The notes: generated by a model not told the origin, from the letters alone. A stretch of DNA of 64,000 nt from Natrinema sp. DC36 (GCF_020405225.1 NZ_CP084472.1:2728001-2792000); one strand, 5' to 3'. Positions 1 to 9,989 are shown, counted from the first letter of the stretch. A program made the numbers and translations.

Positions 1-110
1 TCGTGTCCCGCCGCGAATGGAATGAGATGGGTAAATCCCGCGAGATACAGACTGTCTCCGTCGTCAACGGCGTCCTCGATCGCTGACGCCATCGTCGTCA
101 CTTGTGCCAT
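1..110 (-). CDS. CoA-transferase subunit A, N-terminal part (runs off window)
   Basis: Reading leftward from an ATG at 110, the 36 visible residues include DGDSLYLAGF, THLIPFAAGH and an N-terminal MASAIEDAVDD helix. This matches the start of family I CoA-transferase alpha subunits (glutaconate/3-oxoacid type), which move CoA between carboxylic acids during acid or aromatic catabolism. The rest lies beyond the left edge, so substrate and subunit B cannot be seen. A TATA-like CTTATACG lies about 35 nt before the ATG on the minus strand. The gene is divergent from the IclR regulator at 287, a common arrangement for a regulated catabolic operon. Confidence 0.72.
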   Translation of the reverse strand, partial: MAQVTTMASAIEDAVDDGDSLYLAGFTHLIPFAAGH

Positions 111-286
111 CGGTTCTAGACGCACCCACCGCGGGCAATCGTATAAGCGCACCTCTTTCCGAGCGCCGTCGACGGAGCGATCCTCGAACCGATACCGACA
201 GCCGCCCCTATCGGACAGCGAAATCGTTCGCCGATTCGTTTCTCATCGGTGAACCTTTTAAGGCTTCGTGCGCTATACAGTACGTC

Positions 287-1078
287 ATGTCCCGAAACGA
301 CGCCGGGAATCAGGACCGCGGACCGGGCTCCCCGACCATCAAGAGCGTCGAAACCTCGCTCGCGATCGTCGACGAGTTGCAGGCTCGAGACGGGGGCGGG
401 GTTTCGGAGTTGGCCGACGCGACGGGGAAATCGAAGGGGACGGTCCACAAACACCTGATCACCCTTCTCAAACACGATTACGTCGTCAAGGAGGGCGACA
501 CCTATCGGATCGGCCTGCGATTCCTTGACGTTGGCGGGTACGCTCTCCATCAGATCGAGGGGCTGCAGTACATCGAGCCGAAGATCCGGGAGCTGGCCGA
601 TCTCACGGGGGAAACGGTTCAGTTCTCGATCGAGCAGCGCGGCCGATCCGTCGTCCTCGACCGAAAGGCCGGGCAGAAAGGCGTCTTCAGCCGCGCTCGG
701 ATCGGCAAGCGGTTCTATATGCATCAGGTCGCCGGGGGCAAGGTAATTCTGGCGAACCTACCCGACGAGCGCGTCCGCGAGATCGTCGCCCGCCACGGGC
801 TGCCGCCCGCGACCGACGAGACGATCACGACCGAAGCCGACCTGTTCGACGAACTCGAGGCGGTCCGCGAACGTGGATACGCGTTCAACATCGACGAGAG
901 CACGCAGGGATTACACGCCGTCGCCGTCCCGCTGACGAGTCCCGAGGGCGGGGTCCTCGGTGCGTTCGCCGTCGCCGGCCCGAGCCACCGGATGCGCGGC
1001 GAGCGGTTCGAAGACGAGATTCCGGATATGACTCGCAGTATCGTGAACGAGCTCGAGCTGAACCTCGCCCACTCTTGA
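287..1078 (+). CDS. IclR-family transcriptional regulator
   Basis: This is a 263-residue protein. An N-terminal winged helix-turn-helix spans roughly residues 17-78 (SVETSLAIVDEL, then SELADATGKSKGTVHKHL). The IclR effector-binding domain spans roughly 85-260 (YIEPKIRELADLTGETVQ, YAFNIDESTQGLHAVAVPL). IclR proteins are usually cytoplasmic and bind small organic acids or aromatics. The reading frame is open further upstream, but I chose the ATG at 287 because homology begins there and a TTTTAAGG box ends about 25 nt before it, which fits a leaderless transcript. It is divergent from a CoA-transferase gene, which it may control; that is inference. Confidence 0.93.
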   Translation: MSRNDAGNQDRGPGSPTIKSVETSLAIVDELQARDGGGVSELADATGKSKGTVHKHLITLLKHDYVVKEGDTYRIGLRFLDVGGYALHQIEGLQYIEPKIRELADLTGETVQFSIEQRGRSVVLDRKAGQKGVFSRARIGKRFYMHQVAGGKVILANLPDERVREIVARHGLPPATDETITTEADLFDELEAVRERGYAFNIDESTQGLHAVAVPLTSPEGGVLGAFAVAGPSHRMRGERFEDEIPDMTRSIVNELELNLAHS

Positions 1079-1711
1079 GACCGGTCCCGTGACCGCCGTT
1101 CAAGGAGGAGTTGACCCGTTCTGGGACCAGCTACCGAGTACAGTGACGGCCGCTGACGGACTCCTCTGACTGCGCGACTCTCCGGAGGTCCGCTGCGTCG
1201 CGACCGTTTTCCGAAGACCAACCAATAAGACATTATACCAGTTAGAAATACATTTTTTAGCCATCATGTTCGACACGGATCCTCTTTCTGGAAACGTATC
1301 GGGGGCAAATATGCGTTTTTACGGGCTGAAAGGAGCTAATTCTGGCACCACTCTCTCCTAGTTGGACGTGCACCGCCGAGATCGACACCGGTTCGAACCA
1401 CGTTCTAATTAATTCCGATATCGCCTCTTAGAGGGTGCAATAGCGGCACTGATACCGTTTTTCGATAAGCGAGGCTGTATCCAACGGTTTAGACGCTACT
1501 CTGACTATATCGACAATACATATATTTTCAAATGATTTTTATCGGCGCTCGAGCCGACCCGGACTCGAGCACCGCGCGGATCGAAGATTCGCCGTGCCGA
1601 CTGCGTCGGTCCCACGACTGATCCCCCGGTCCGTCGGCTCCGACTCGGAATGCGCTCTCGAGCGGATTCGGTTCGACAATTCTTATAGTGGTTCCCGCGT
1701 ACGATTATGGT
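1079..1711. other. intergenic region, no gene seen
   Basis: About 630 nt without a convincing gene. The part from 1220 to 1550 is AT-rich for this genome, with several A/T runs (around 1248, 1315, 1460 and 1520). Possible short frames are under 35 codons and look random. The last part holds the promoter of the CBS protein: a TTATAG box at 1683-1688, about 25 nt before the ATG at 1712. Confidence 0.6.
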
Positions 1712-2116
1712 ATGGAGGATATTTTCGTCGCTCGAGTCATGTCCACGGCGGTACGAACGGTGGCTCCGGACACGCTCGTCGAGGATGCCGCCAACACGAT
1801 GCTCGAGAACGGAATCGGATCGGTCGTCGTCGTCGACGACGAGAACCAACTCGAGGGGATCCTGACGACCACGGACTTCGTTCGAATCGTCGCCGAGCGG
1901 CAGCCGAAGGATCGGACGCCGGTCTCGGAGTACATGAGCACGGACGTCGTCACGGCATCGGCCCAGGACAGTATCCGCGACGCCGCGGACGTGATGGTCG
2001 AGCACGACTTCCACCACATCCCCGTCATCGACGAGGACGAAGGCGTCATCGGCATGGTCACGACGACGGACCTGGCGGGGTACGTCTCGCGCGTGCAGTC
2101 GCCCAGTCCGGAGTGA
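1712..2116 (+). CDS. two-CBS-domain protein
   Basis: This 134-residue cytoplasmic protein consists almost only of two CBS repeats. The first covers about residues 8-62 (VMSTAVRTVAPDTLVEDAA, then LEGILTTTDFVRI) and the second about 72-128 (YMSTDVVTASAQDSIRDAA, then VIGMVTTTDLAGYV). CBS pairs bind adenine nucleotides or similar ligands and act as energy or ligand sensors; the partner is unknown here. A longer frame starts at a GTG at 1688, but the TATA-like box overlaps that site, so the ATG at 1712 is preferred. The gene stands alone. Confidence 0.93.
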   Translation: MEDIFVARVMSTAVRTVAPDTLVEDAANTMLENGIGSVVVVDDENQLEGILTTTDFVRIVAERQPKDRTPVSEYMSTDVVTASAQDSIRDAADVMVEHDFHHIPVIDEDEGVIGMVTTTDLAGYVSRVQSPSPE

Positions 2117-2256
2117 TCGACTGCCCCCGCCTGAACGGGTACTCTTGCTATCGATAGCTCGAGAGATCAACGCCTCGAGACCGAAAGGATCGGCCAGCGT
2201 CGGCCGAGTCCGGCCCGAACTGCCACGTTTTCGGCCGAATGGAAACCTGTAACCGA

Positions 2257-3265
2257 CTAGTTGTCGGCGTTACTGTGAGTGCTCCCGGCTTCTTCGTGGG
2301 TGTGTAGCAGCGACATCTCCTTGCGGAGATCGACCCCGTTCGTGGCCGCCGATCGGACCCGATAGCGGTACCCGACCGAGGTGACGATCAGGAGGACGAA
2401 CATGACGAGCAGTGCCGATGGCGCACTCGCCGCGACGAGCAGCATGAACACGAAGGAAACGACGACGTTCCCCACCGCGACCGCCTTGAGCACCGGCAAC
2501 GGGAGCTTGTAGATCGAGTCCGCGTAGCGCTGTGGGAACACCGATGGGAGGTTCCACAGCGCGACGCCGCCGATCATAAAGGAAAGGAAGATGCCGGTGA
2601 CGATGAGGACGACCAGCCAGTCGAGGAACGCGGCCCCGGTCAGCTCGTCGAAAACGTCGACGAACGGCGCCGCGATCAGGGGCGGAACGCCCATAAAGAT
2701 CACCGCTCGGTGGGGGGTGTCGAATCGGTCGTGGATCCCCGCGAAGAACCCGGGGAGGAGTTTGTCGCGCGAGGCACGCATGACCGTCCGGGAGTAGGAC
2801 GTGTACAGCGTGTTGATAGTCGTCGCGGCCGCAATCAGCGCCGCGACGGCGATGAACGCGAGCGCCGCATCCGGCAGCGTGCCGAACTCACCCGCGACGG
2901 CCGCGAGCGCGCCGTCGACCGCCTCGCCGTCCTCGCCAACGGCCGCCCGCCACGAGGCCCCGCCGACGAGCGCGACGACGATGCCGACCGAGAGCACCGC
3001 GACGAACGACATCCCGATCGCGAGCACGCGCGGGATGTTCTTGACGGGATTCTCGAGTTCCGTCCGGATAGTCCCGCGGCGGGCCGATCTCGAGGTCGGT
3101 TTCCCCGCGCGTAACGCCCACTCGGACGCGCTCGGAGTGCTCGAGGTCGAACGAGTCCGTTCGGGCCTCCTCGATCGGCGTCGGTTCCTCGCGAGGTGTG
3201 GGTTCCTCTGGCATAGGTGACGGTTGGCCGGCGGTCGCCTTGGTTGTACTCGAAGCCAATTCCAT
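2257..3265 (-). pseudogene. truncated amino-acid permease (APC family), C-terminal half
   Basis: From about 3063 down to the stop at 2257, some 267 residues match the second half of an APC-superfamily amino-acid transporter. They begin at the conserved ELENPVKNIPR loop and continue through about six hydrophobic segments (GMSFVAVLSVGIVVALVGG, AALAFIAVAALIAAATTINT and others). The first half, about five or six membrane segments, is missing. Upstream is an unrelated-looking, Pro/Glu-rich N-terminus starting near 3265 (MELASSTTKATAGQPSPMPE) in another frame, which runs out of frame at the permease junction near 3060-3075. This looks like a deletion remnant rather than a working transporter. The 5' piece could be the start of a different protein; I do not recognise it. 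Confidence 0.75.
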
Positions 3266-3360
3266 CGGGGCACGGTATCAGACGGGCTGCTCTCCGTCAG
3301 TTCCGGTGCACCCGCGACCCGCCAGACGGGTGCGCCGATACACCGATACAGTAGGCCGTC

Positions 3361-3780
3361 TCAGTCGACGACGAACGTCTCGTCGTCGATGGACGCGCCA
3401 CCGACCCAGCACTCGCGGGCGAACCACGCGAAGTAGCCGACCACGCCGACCGTGAGGACGACCTCGAGCGAGCCGAGCCCGGTGATGGTCTCGCCCGCGA
3501 GGAGGCCCGCGACGCTGACCGCGGCCCAGCCGATCGCCAGCAGCGCGATGGCGATCGCGGCGACGCGAGGCCAGCCGAGGGTGGTCGATCCGATCGACAC
3601 CCGTTCTCGGCGTCCGGCGACGATCATCGCACTCCCGACGACGCCGAGCCACGAGACGAGCAGGAGTAGCGAGGGGGTCGTCGGCACGCCTAACACGGCG
3701 ACGAAACTGGCGGCCAGGAGGAGCGTCGCGACGCCGCCGCCGGTCAGTCCGCGACGGATAATCGCCTTTCGCCTGTTCAT
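3361..3780 (-). CDS. small four-helix membrane protein, function unknown
   Basis: This 139-residue protein has four hydrophobic segments at roughly residues 15-34, 37-56, 72-92 and 103-121. It has an Arg/Lys-rich N-terminus (MNRRKAIIRRG) and an acidic C-terminal tail (GASIDDETFVVD). No family motif is recognised. It lies between the decayed permease and uvrA on the same strand, with about 100 nt on each side, so it may have its own promoter. The start is the only ATG that gives the basic N-terminus ahead of the first helix. Confidence 0.8.
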   Translation of the reverse strand: MNRRKAIIRRGLTGGGVATLLLAASFVAVLGVPTTPSLLLLVSWLGVVGSAMIVAGRRERVSIGSTTLGWPRVAAIAIALLAIGWAAVSVAGLLAGETITGLGSLEVVLTVGVVGYFAWFARECWVGGASIDDETFVVD

Positions 3781-3880
3781 GCGACGATAGTCGCCGGCTC
3801 CCGCCGTTAACGATTCGGATCGCGCGCGGTACCGGCCGACGGTTTTCGCCGTCGACGCGAGACGCGATTCGGCCCGCCGA

Positions 3881-6844
3881 TCAGTCGTCGTCCATCGGCG
3901 CGCTCACGGGTTCGACGCGCTCGCCGCGCGGACCGTCGAGGTCCACTTTCGGCAGCAGGTCCCGCAGGTAGCGACCGGTGTGGGAGTCCTCGAGGCGAGC
4001 CACGTCCTCCGGCGTCCCGGTCGCGACGATTTCGCCGCCGTTCTCACCGCCCTCGGGGCCGAGGTCGATGACGTGATCGGCGTTTTTGACGAGGTCGAGT
4101 TCGTGCTCGATGACGGCGACGGTGTTGCCGTTGTCGGTCAGCCGGTGGAGCACGTCGATGAGTTTGCGCTCGTCCGCCGAGTGGAGGCCGGTCGTCGGCT
4201 CGTCCAGCAGGTACAGGGTTTCGCCCGAGTCCTTCTTCCCTAACTCTTCGGCGAGCTTGACCCGCTGGGCCTCGCCGCCCGAGAGGGTGGTGGACGGCTG
4301 ACCGAGCGTCATGTAGCCGAGGCCGACGTCCTGCAGCAGTTCGAGTCGCCGGCGGATCTGGGAGTTGGACTCGAAGAAGTCGGCGGCCTCCTCGACTTCC
4401 ATCTCGAGGACGTCGGCGATGGTCTTCCCCTTGTAGGTGACGTCGAGCGTGGCGTCGTTGTAGCGCGCGCCGTCACACTCCTCGCAGGGGACGTAGACGT
4501 CACTCAGGAAGTTCATCTCGATTTTCACCGTTCCTTGCCCGCCACACTCCTCGCAGCGGCCGCCCTTGACGTTGAAGGAGAAGCGCCCCTTCTCGTAGCC
4601 CCGCTGTTTCGAGAGCGACGTCGAGGCGAACAGCTCCCGGACGTAGTCGAAGACGCCGGTGTACGTCGCGGGATTGGAACGGGGCGTGCGGCCGATCGGT
4701 GACTGATCGATCAGGCGCACGGTTTCGATCTCCTCGAGCCCCTCGAGGGCGTCGTGGTCGCCGGGAATCACGCTCGTGTTGTCGTTCATCTGGCGAGCGA
4801 GCCCCTTGTAGAACACGTCGTGCATCAGGGTGGACTTTCCGGAGCCCGAAACGCCCGTAATGGCGGTAAAGCACCCGATCGGGATGTCCACGTCGAGATC
4901 CTTGAGGTTGTGCTGGCGCGCGCCGCGGATCGTCAGCGCACCGTCGGGATCCCGGCGCTCGTCCGGGACCGGGATCTGCTTGCGACCGGAGAGGTAGTCG
5001 CCGGTGATCGATCCCTCGGTCGCTTTGACTTCGTCGACGGACCCGTTGGCGACGACCTCGCCGCCGCGCTTGCCGGGGCCGGGACCCATATCGATGACGG
5101 CGTCCGCCCGCCGCATCGTCTCCTCGTCGTGTTCGACCACGAGCAGGGTGTTGCCGAGGTCGCGCAGTTCTTCTAGGGTGTCCAGCAGCCGGTCGTTGTC
5201 CCGCTGGTGGAGCCCGATCGAGGGCTCGTCGAGCACGTAGAGGACCCCGACGAGACCGGAGCCGATCTGCGTGGCCAGCCGGATGCGCTGGCTCTCACCG
5301 CCGGAAAGCGTCGAGGCCTCGCGGTCGAGCGTGATGTAGTCGAGGCCGACCTCGCACATGAATCCGAGCCGCGCCCGGATCTCTTTGAGGATCTCCTCGG
5401 CGATCACCTTCTCGCGCTCGGTGAGGTCGGCTTCCATCGACTCGAAGTGCTCGCGGGCGTCGCCGATGCTCATCGCGTTGATCTCGGTGATCGAACTGTC
5501 GTCGACCAGCACGGCGCGACTCGCGGGCTTCAGCCGAGTGCCGTCACAGGCCGGACACGCCGTTGCCGACATGTAGTCCTCGATGTGCTCCCGCGTCGAG
5601 TCGGAGTCGGTCTCGAGGTAGCGCCGCTCGAGGTTGGGGATGACGCCCTCGAAGCGCTTTTTCTTCCGGCGGGTGCCGTTCTTGGTACGACGCTTGAACA
5701 GCACCTCGTCGTCGGTACCGTAGAGGAACGCCTGCTGGATATCCGTCTCGAGGTCCTCGAACGGCGTCGACAGCGAGAGGCCGAAGTGCTCCGCGACGGC
5801 GTCGAGGCGGGTCTGGTAGTACGACCGGTTGTAGCTCCAGGGCTCGAAAACGTGCTTGAGCGGCTTGGACTCGTCCTGCAGGACGAGGTCCTCGTCGATC
5901 TCCTTGGTCTCGCCTAAGCCCTCGCACTCGGGACAGGCACCGTGGGGCGAGTTGAAGGAGAACGAACGGGTCTCGATCTCGGGAATGTCGATCCCGCAGT
6001 GCGTGCAGGCGAGATCTTTCGAGAACTCGACGACGAAGCGGTCGTTCTCCTCGGTTTCCTCGCCGAGCGCGCCGGTCCGGCGGGCCTCTTCGCCGAGATC
6101 CGCGGCGACTTCCGCGGACGCGTCCGGCAGGATCACCTTCAGGACGCCCTCGGCCTCATCGAGCGCCGTCTCGACGCTGTCGATGATCCGCGGCCGGCCC
6201 TCGGCGCTGACCTTCACGCGGTCGACGATCACGTCGACGGTGTGATCGAAGTTCTCGTCGAGGTCGGGGTCGTCCGTCGTGAGGTCGTACTCCTCGCCGT
6301 CGATCTCGACGCGGGCGTACCCCTCCGAGACGAGTTCCTCGAAGAGGTCCTCGAAGGCTCCCTTCTGGTCGCGAACCACCGGCGCCGCGAGTTTGACCCT
6401 GGTTCCCTCGGGGAGCTCGAGGATGCGCTCGACCATGTTCTGGGCCGACTGCTCGCCGACTTCGCGACCGCAGTCGGGACAGTGGGGCGTGCCGACGCGG
6501 GCGTAGAGCAGTCGCAGGTAGTCGTGGAGTTCCGTGACCGTTCCCACCGTGGAACGGGGGTTGTTCGCGGCGTTCTTCTGATCGATCGAGATGGCCGGCG
6601 AGAGGCCCTCGACAGTCTCGACCTGGGGCTTGTCCATCTGGCCGAGGAAATTTCGAGCGTAGGCCGAGAGGCTCTCGATGTATCGGCGCTGCCCTTCGGC
6701 GTAGACCGTCTGGAACGCGAGCGAGGACTTGCCCGAGCCCGAGAGACCGGTGACGACGGTAAAGGCCTCGCGCGGGATCGAGACATCGATGTCCTTGAGG
6801 TTGTGCTCCTCCGCACCGCGTACTTCGATGGTGTCCTTGCTCAT
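3881..6844 (-). CDS. uvrA: UvrA, excinuclease ABC subunit A
   Basis: This 987-residue protein is the damage-recognition ATPase of bacterial-type nucleotide excision repair, which haloarchaea also carry. It has two ABC-type ATPase halves. The first Walker A is GLSGSGKS (residues 33-40), and the second is GVSGSGKST in the C-terminal half. Signature motifs LSGGESQRI and LSGGEAQRV are both present. Zinc-binding cysteine pairs are visible ([22 protein letters not shown]). Length is slightly above the bacterial norm (about 940) and the C-terminus is acidic. uvrB and uvrC are not in the window. Nothing suggests damage to the gene. Confidence 0.97.
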   Translation of the reverse strand: MSKDTIEVRGAEEHNLKDIDVSIPREAFTVVTGLSGSGKSSLAFQTVYAEGQRRYIESLSAYARNFLGQMDKPQVETVEGLSPAISIDQKNAANNPRSTVGTVTELHDYLRLLYARVGTPHCPDCGREVGEQSAQNMVERILELPEGTRVKLAAPVVRDQKGAFEDLFEELVSEGYARVEIDGEEYDLTTDDPDLDENFDHTVDVIVDRVKVSAEGRPRIIDSVETALDEAEGVLKVILPDASAEVAADLGEEARRTGALGEETEENDRFVVEFSKDLACTHCGIDIPEIETRSFSFNSPHGACPECEGLGETKEIDEDLVLQDESKPLKHVFEPWSYNRSYYQTRLDAVAEHFGLSLSTPFEDLETDIQQAFLYGTDDEVLFKRRTKNGTRRKKKRFEGVIPNLERRYLETDSDSTREHIEDYMSATACPACDGTRLKPASRAVLVDDSSITEINAMSIGDAREHFESMEADLTEREKVIAEEILKEIRARLGFMCEVGLDYITLDREASTLSGGESQRIRLATQIGSGLVGVLYVLDEPSIGLHQRDNDRLLDTLEELRDLGNTLLVVEHDEETMRRADAVIDMGPGPGKRGGEVVANGSVDEVKATEGSITGDYLSGRKQIPVPDERRDPDGALTIRGARQHNLKDLDVDIPIGCFTAITGVSGSGKSTLMHDVFYKGLARQMNDNTSVIPGDHDALEGLEEIETVRLIDQSPIGRTPRSNPATYTGVFDYVRELFASTSLSKQRGYEKGRFSFNVKGGRCEECGGQGTVKIEMNFLSDVYVPCEECDGARYNDATLDVTYKGKTIADVLEMEVEEAADFFESNSQIRRRLELLQDVGLGYMTLGQPSTTLSGGEAQRVKLAEELGKKDSGETLYLLDEPTTGLHSADERKLIDVLHRLTDNGNTVAVIEHELDLVKNADHVIDLGPEGGENGGEIVATGTPEDVARLEDSHTGRYLRDLLPKVDLDGPRGERVEPVSAPMDDD

Positions 6845-7084
6845 CGTTCGATCGCAGAGAGGGACTGTCTGTCCTGTCGATACGGTTCCAGATTCATTGT
6901 ATCTGAGTCAGTAGCCGGAAGGCCTTAACGAGTCTGAAAGCCCAATGCCGTGCTACTAATTGGCAAGACGTGTTCGGCCGTTTCGGAATCATCGTCAATC
7001 GATCGCAATCAGCATGCGATACGTAACGGGAACCGGGTCCCGCTTCTCTCCTATTTTTATGAACACTGAGCCAGAAGGGGACGT

Positions 7085-7318
7085 ATGGACGACGTCGACT
7101 TCGACGAACTCGTGGCCTCGGTAACGCTTCGTGAGGAAAACCAGGCGATCAAGAGCTATCAGAACACGGTGGCGATCTCCTGCCCGGCCTGTGGCTCCCA
7201 GTTCGACGACCTCATCGTTTGCAAGGAAAACCCGACGAGCCTCAACCTCTCGAAACAGCTGGATTTGTGCGTGGGATCGGCGGACGATCAGGCGGTCATC
7301 TTCACGCACAAGAGATAG
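7085..7318 (+). CDS. small Cys-containing haloarchaeal protein (resembles DUF7385)
   Basis: This 77-residue protein has a CPACG motif at residues 37-41 (VAISCPACGSQFDDLIVC) followed by two more cysteines, a possible small zinc site. It resembles the haloarchaeal family sometimes annotated 'flagella cluster protein' (DUF7385); this comes from memory of the family and was not tested. It is 15 kb from the archaellum genes here. The ATG at 7085 lies about 28 nt after an A/T-rich box (TATTTTTATG), consistent with a leaderless message. It is divergent from uvrA across 240 nt. Confidence 0.75.
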   Translation: MDDVDFDELVASVTLREENQAIKSYQNTVAISCPACGSQFDDLIVCKENPTSLNLSKQLDLCVGSADDQAVIFTHKR

Positions 7319-7420
7319 CGTTCCGGTTCCGTTGAAACCTTTTTTCAGTTATTTTCGATCAATAGTTCGTTCGCTACAGATGCAGAAGTACCTTTTTCCG
7401 CCTCGGGATTCCTCGTGGTT

Positions 7421-7441
7421 CGAGAAACCGTAGGTTTCTCG
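7421..7441. repeat. perfect hairpin, 9-bp stem with 3-nt loop
   Basis: CGAGAAACC, loop GTA, then GGTTTCTCG form a perfect 9-bp stem-loop in the gap between the 77-residue protein and the DUF2182 gene. The same design (8-10 bp perfect stem, 3-nt loop) recurs five times at 14536-14699. The rest of the 7319-7544 gap shows nothing further. It may be an extragenic repeat unit or a terminator; the lack of a T-run argues against a simple terminator. Confidence 0.6.
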
Positions 7442-7544
7442 TAGCAAACTGCTCACTTCGTTCGCAGATGCTCGTCGCGGTAACTCCTTCCCCTGTACTG
7501 AACGATGGCTACGTGTGCATGCGTATCAAACCCGAAAAGCTGTT

Positions 7545-8342
7545 CTAGATCAGTGAGACCACGATAACGACACTGCCGCTAATACCAGCAAGAGTACCGA
7601 CCCCACGTGCCAGTCGCTCACCCCACGCAACCGTCCGTTCGAGCGAGAGCACAACCGCGATGAGTGCCATCCAGACGATATTCATCGAACCCACGATCAC
7701 CATAAATGCGAACAGCGCCCAACAACACCCGACACAGAAGACGCTGAACTGCCAGCTCATCCGGACGGCACCACGCACACCCGGCCGGTAGTGGCCCAGA
7801 AGGAAACCGAGCGGTGACCGACAATACCGCAGACATCGGTATTTGTAGGGTGAGAGCTGGTACCCCGATAAGAGTAGCAACGACCCACCCACCAAGAGCC
7901 CGCCGTGGGCGTTCGCAAGAGTGACGATCGGCACCAGCGCATTGACAACAAGCGGGACAACTCCTGTTAACGTCCAAACGAGTGCGTACGTCCCGATAAA
8001 CGCCCCGACTCGCGTTGCTTTGCCTGCGGCCGTCGTCCCCTCAAGCGTCTCGGCGTATAGCCGAAAGAGCGGGACCGACGACGGGTACATCATGGCGACC
8101 ATCATCACCCCCCACATGAGCAGGTACAGGCTGATACCAGTCACCCCGTTCGAGAGCGCCATCGCCTCCGGTGCTCCCGGGTCGGACATGTGCATTTGCA
8201 TACCCATCTGTCCGCCAGGCATCGGGAGCCAGCGACCAATGACTGCTGCCCACGCGAGCAGCGCGATTGCGTAGGTAATGAGCACGACAATCGGGATGCG
8301 CCGGTGGGTGATTCGATCCCGGAATGAGTCATGAGTCCCCAT
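7545..8342 (-). CDS. DUF2182 multipass membrane protein, putative metal-binding
   Basis: This 265-residue protein has about six or seven membrane segments. DUF2182 hallmarks are visible: MWGVMMVAMMYPS (residues 76-88), the YKYRCLRYC loop (166-174) and CVGCCWAL (203-210). Between the first two helices is a Met-rich stretch with Met at 41, 46, 48, 50 and 52 and His at 51, which suggests a soft-metal (copper-like) ligand; this is inference. The family has no established biochemical role. A longer frame reaches 8432, but it overlaps the DUF1326 gene and homology starts at the ATG at 8342. It lies 32 nt after the DUF1326 gene on the same strand, a likely operon. Base composition is less GC-rich than the neighbours. 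Confidence 0.9.
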   Translation of the reverse strand: MGTHDSFRDRITHRRIPIVVLITYAIALLAWAAVIGRWLPMPGGQMGMQMHMSDPGAPEAMALSNGVTGISLYLLMWGVMMVAMMYPSSVPLFRLYAETLEGTTAAGKATRVGAFIGTYALVWTLTGVVPLVVNALVPIVTLANAHGGLLVGGSLLLLSGYQLSPYKYRCLRYCRSPLGFLLGHYRPGVRGAVRMSWQFSVFCVGCCWALFAFMVIVGSMNIVWMALIAVVLSLERTVAWGERLARGVGTLAGISGSVVIVVSLI

Positions 8343-8374
8343 GATCGTTTGACTATATCGCTGTCCGACCGCCC

Positions 8375-8986
8375 TCAGGAGTTCGCCAATTCGAAGTCGC
8401 CGAGGTAGGCGTTGTTTCCGGAGACGTCCCACGTGAACTGGTCATCGTAGGAGACCGTGGCCGTGGTTGACTTCCCGGTCTGTACCTCCGTACTCTTCGT
8501 CAGTGGGTGGGGTGAGATCGTACCGACTTCCTCGTTGAACCCGACCGCACCGCTCGCGTCCATTTCGATGGCATCCCCGATCTCAACGGAGAAGTCCGCC
8601 CCGTCCCGCGAGAAGCTGATCGGAACGGTTGTCACGTCGGCGGATCGGACGTGTGTGTCAGCGACGGGCGCCCAGATGCCACCGGCGCGCCCGGAGTAGA
8701 TGTCCTCGAGTGCCTCACGCTGATCGTCGTTGGCTGTCTCGTCGATGAGTAACACGATGTCCCACTCCGTCTCGGGAGCGAACATGACCCCCTCATCGGT
8801 CGAAATGAGCATGCCGACATCTACCCCACTTAGGTCGACATCGCCGTAGCTTCCCTCCTCGATATGCCACGCCAGTGAGACGGTACAGACGTCATCGTCC
8901 GGTGATTCCATCCATACGCACTGGCATGCAACATCGCAGTTGCAGGCTTCAACGTAGTCTCCCTCGATGGTCCATTCTTGTGCCAT
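8375..8986 (-). CDS. DUF1326 Cys-rich protein, partner of the DUF2182 gene
   Basis: This 203-residue protein has no membrane segment. The N-terminus carries a cysteine cluster CNCDVACQC (Cys 15, 17, 21, 23), Cys34, and an AWHIEEGSYGDV block (residues 39-50), which together are typical of DUF1326. The rest is beta-rich and acidic (residues 50-203). The family frequently sits beside DUF2182, as here, implying joint function, possibly metal or thiol chemistry at the membrane; no activity is established. It is the first gene of the pair, transcribed leftward from about 9000. Codon use is less GC-biased than in flanking genes, which may indicate acquisition. Confidence 0.9.
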   Translation of the reverse strand: MAQEWTIEGDYVEACNCDVACQCVWMESPDDDVCTVSLAWHIEEGSYGDVDLSGVDVGMLISTDEGVMFAPETEWDIVLLIDETANDDQREALEDIYSGRAGGIWAPVADTHVRSADVTTVPISFSRDGADFSVEIGDAIEMDASGAVGFNEEVGTISPHPLTKSTEVQTGKSTTATVSYDDQFTWDVSGNNAYLGDFELANS

Positions 8987-9485
8987 TGATGAACACCGTG
9001 CGATACGCCAGCAAGCACCACGATAAAGCTATCTAGTGAAAAGATACCACCTGATGAAACCGTTGGGGTGACCTTCCTATTCACCTGTAAATGCATCTTA
9101 GTAGTAAACAGCCGCGCACGTTATCTCGTCGTCCCGTAGTGAGCGATTCGGCCCACCCAATGATGGAAGAGAGACCGTGCTGCATTCGCGCCCTGTATCC
9201 AGCAGACGACTGTTGATAGATGTCAGAGAAGTCAATAGCCGATCTGGGAACTGGTTCGCCTTTACCGACCGAATCGGTCCGTTCCGAGTACAAACTCGCC
9301 GTCAAGTGATAGCTAGCGAAGAGCAACGTTGGCACTCATCTCCGAATTATCCGCTTTGCGTCTCGACTCTCGTGATACCGAATCGACTGTCCGCCGCCCG
9401 ACCCGTAATCGGCGCGGCCCGACCTCGAGTCCGGGAGTCAGTACCCGGACCAAAGTGACTTCGGCCGGCAGCCCCAAGGGAGCCC
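8987..9485. other. intergenic region, no gene supported
   Basis: About 500 nt of moderate GC. It must hold the leftward promoter of the DUF1326 operon and the rightward promoter of the gene at 9486. Short open frames are present on both strands, but their translations are Arg/Ser-rich or irregular and do not resemble halophilic proteins. I looked for transposase remnants and could not support one. Confidence 0.5.
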
Positions 9486-9989
9486 ATGAGCGACGACGCC
9501 GGGGACGCACTCGCGGTCGACGAGTTCGTCGAGTACTGCCGGACCCAGGCCGGCCTGCTCTCGGGACGCGTCGAGACGATGGGCGAAGAGGCCGACAAAC
9601 TGCTCGATGAGATCGACCGCGAGATGGCCGAAATCCGATCGCGGCTCGAGGCCTTGCCGGACGAGGTACCCGCGACCGAAACGCCGTCGACGGCGGACGT
9701 CCCGGTCACGAACGAGGTCGACGTCGCGGCGATCGAGGAGTTACAGGAGAAACTCGAGGAGAAGCAGCTCCTCGTCGAGGCCAAACAGGCTCGAATGCAG
9801 GCGTTCCAGGAGCTGGCCGCCGACTACACCGAACTGGCGGAAACGCTCCCTTCCGAGGCGGCGGACGGGCAGGAAGCCCTGACCAGTATCGTCGAATTCG
9901 AGGCCGACGCCGACGCGCCGGCGTACTTCGACGAGCGGGAGACGATGGTCGAAGCAGCGGCTTCGTCGGCCGATTCGGAGACCGAATAG
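9486..9989 (+). CDS. acidic coiled-coil protein, function unknown
   Basis: This 167-residue acidic protein is mostly helical. Two heptad-rich stretches are visible at about residues 25-57 (VETMGEEADKLLDEIDREMA) and 79-120 (IEELQEKLEEKQLLVEAKQA), separated by a Pro/Thr/Val linker. The tail is Ala/Ser/Glu-rich. There is no membrane segment or catalytic motif. It looks like a conserved haloarchaeal protein, but I cannot name a family. The ATG at 9486 is the first in frame. The next gene starts 117 nt downstream on the same strand. Confidence 0.8.
   Translation: MSDDAGDALAVDEFVEYCRTQAGLLSGRVETMGEEADKLLDEIDREMAEIRSRLEALPDEVPATETPSTADVPVTNEVDVAAIEELQEKLEEKQLLVEAKQARMQAFQELAADYTELAETLPSEAADGQEALTSIVEFEADADAPAYFDERETMVEAAASSADSETE

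Noticed and set aside
9081-9335. 84-codon minus-strand frame as a transposase remnant
   Set aside because: It contains no catalytic motif and I recognise no insertion-sequence end; composition alone is not enough.
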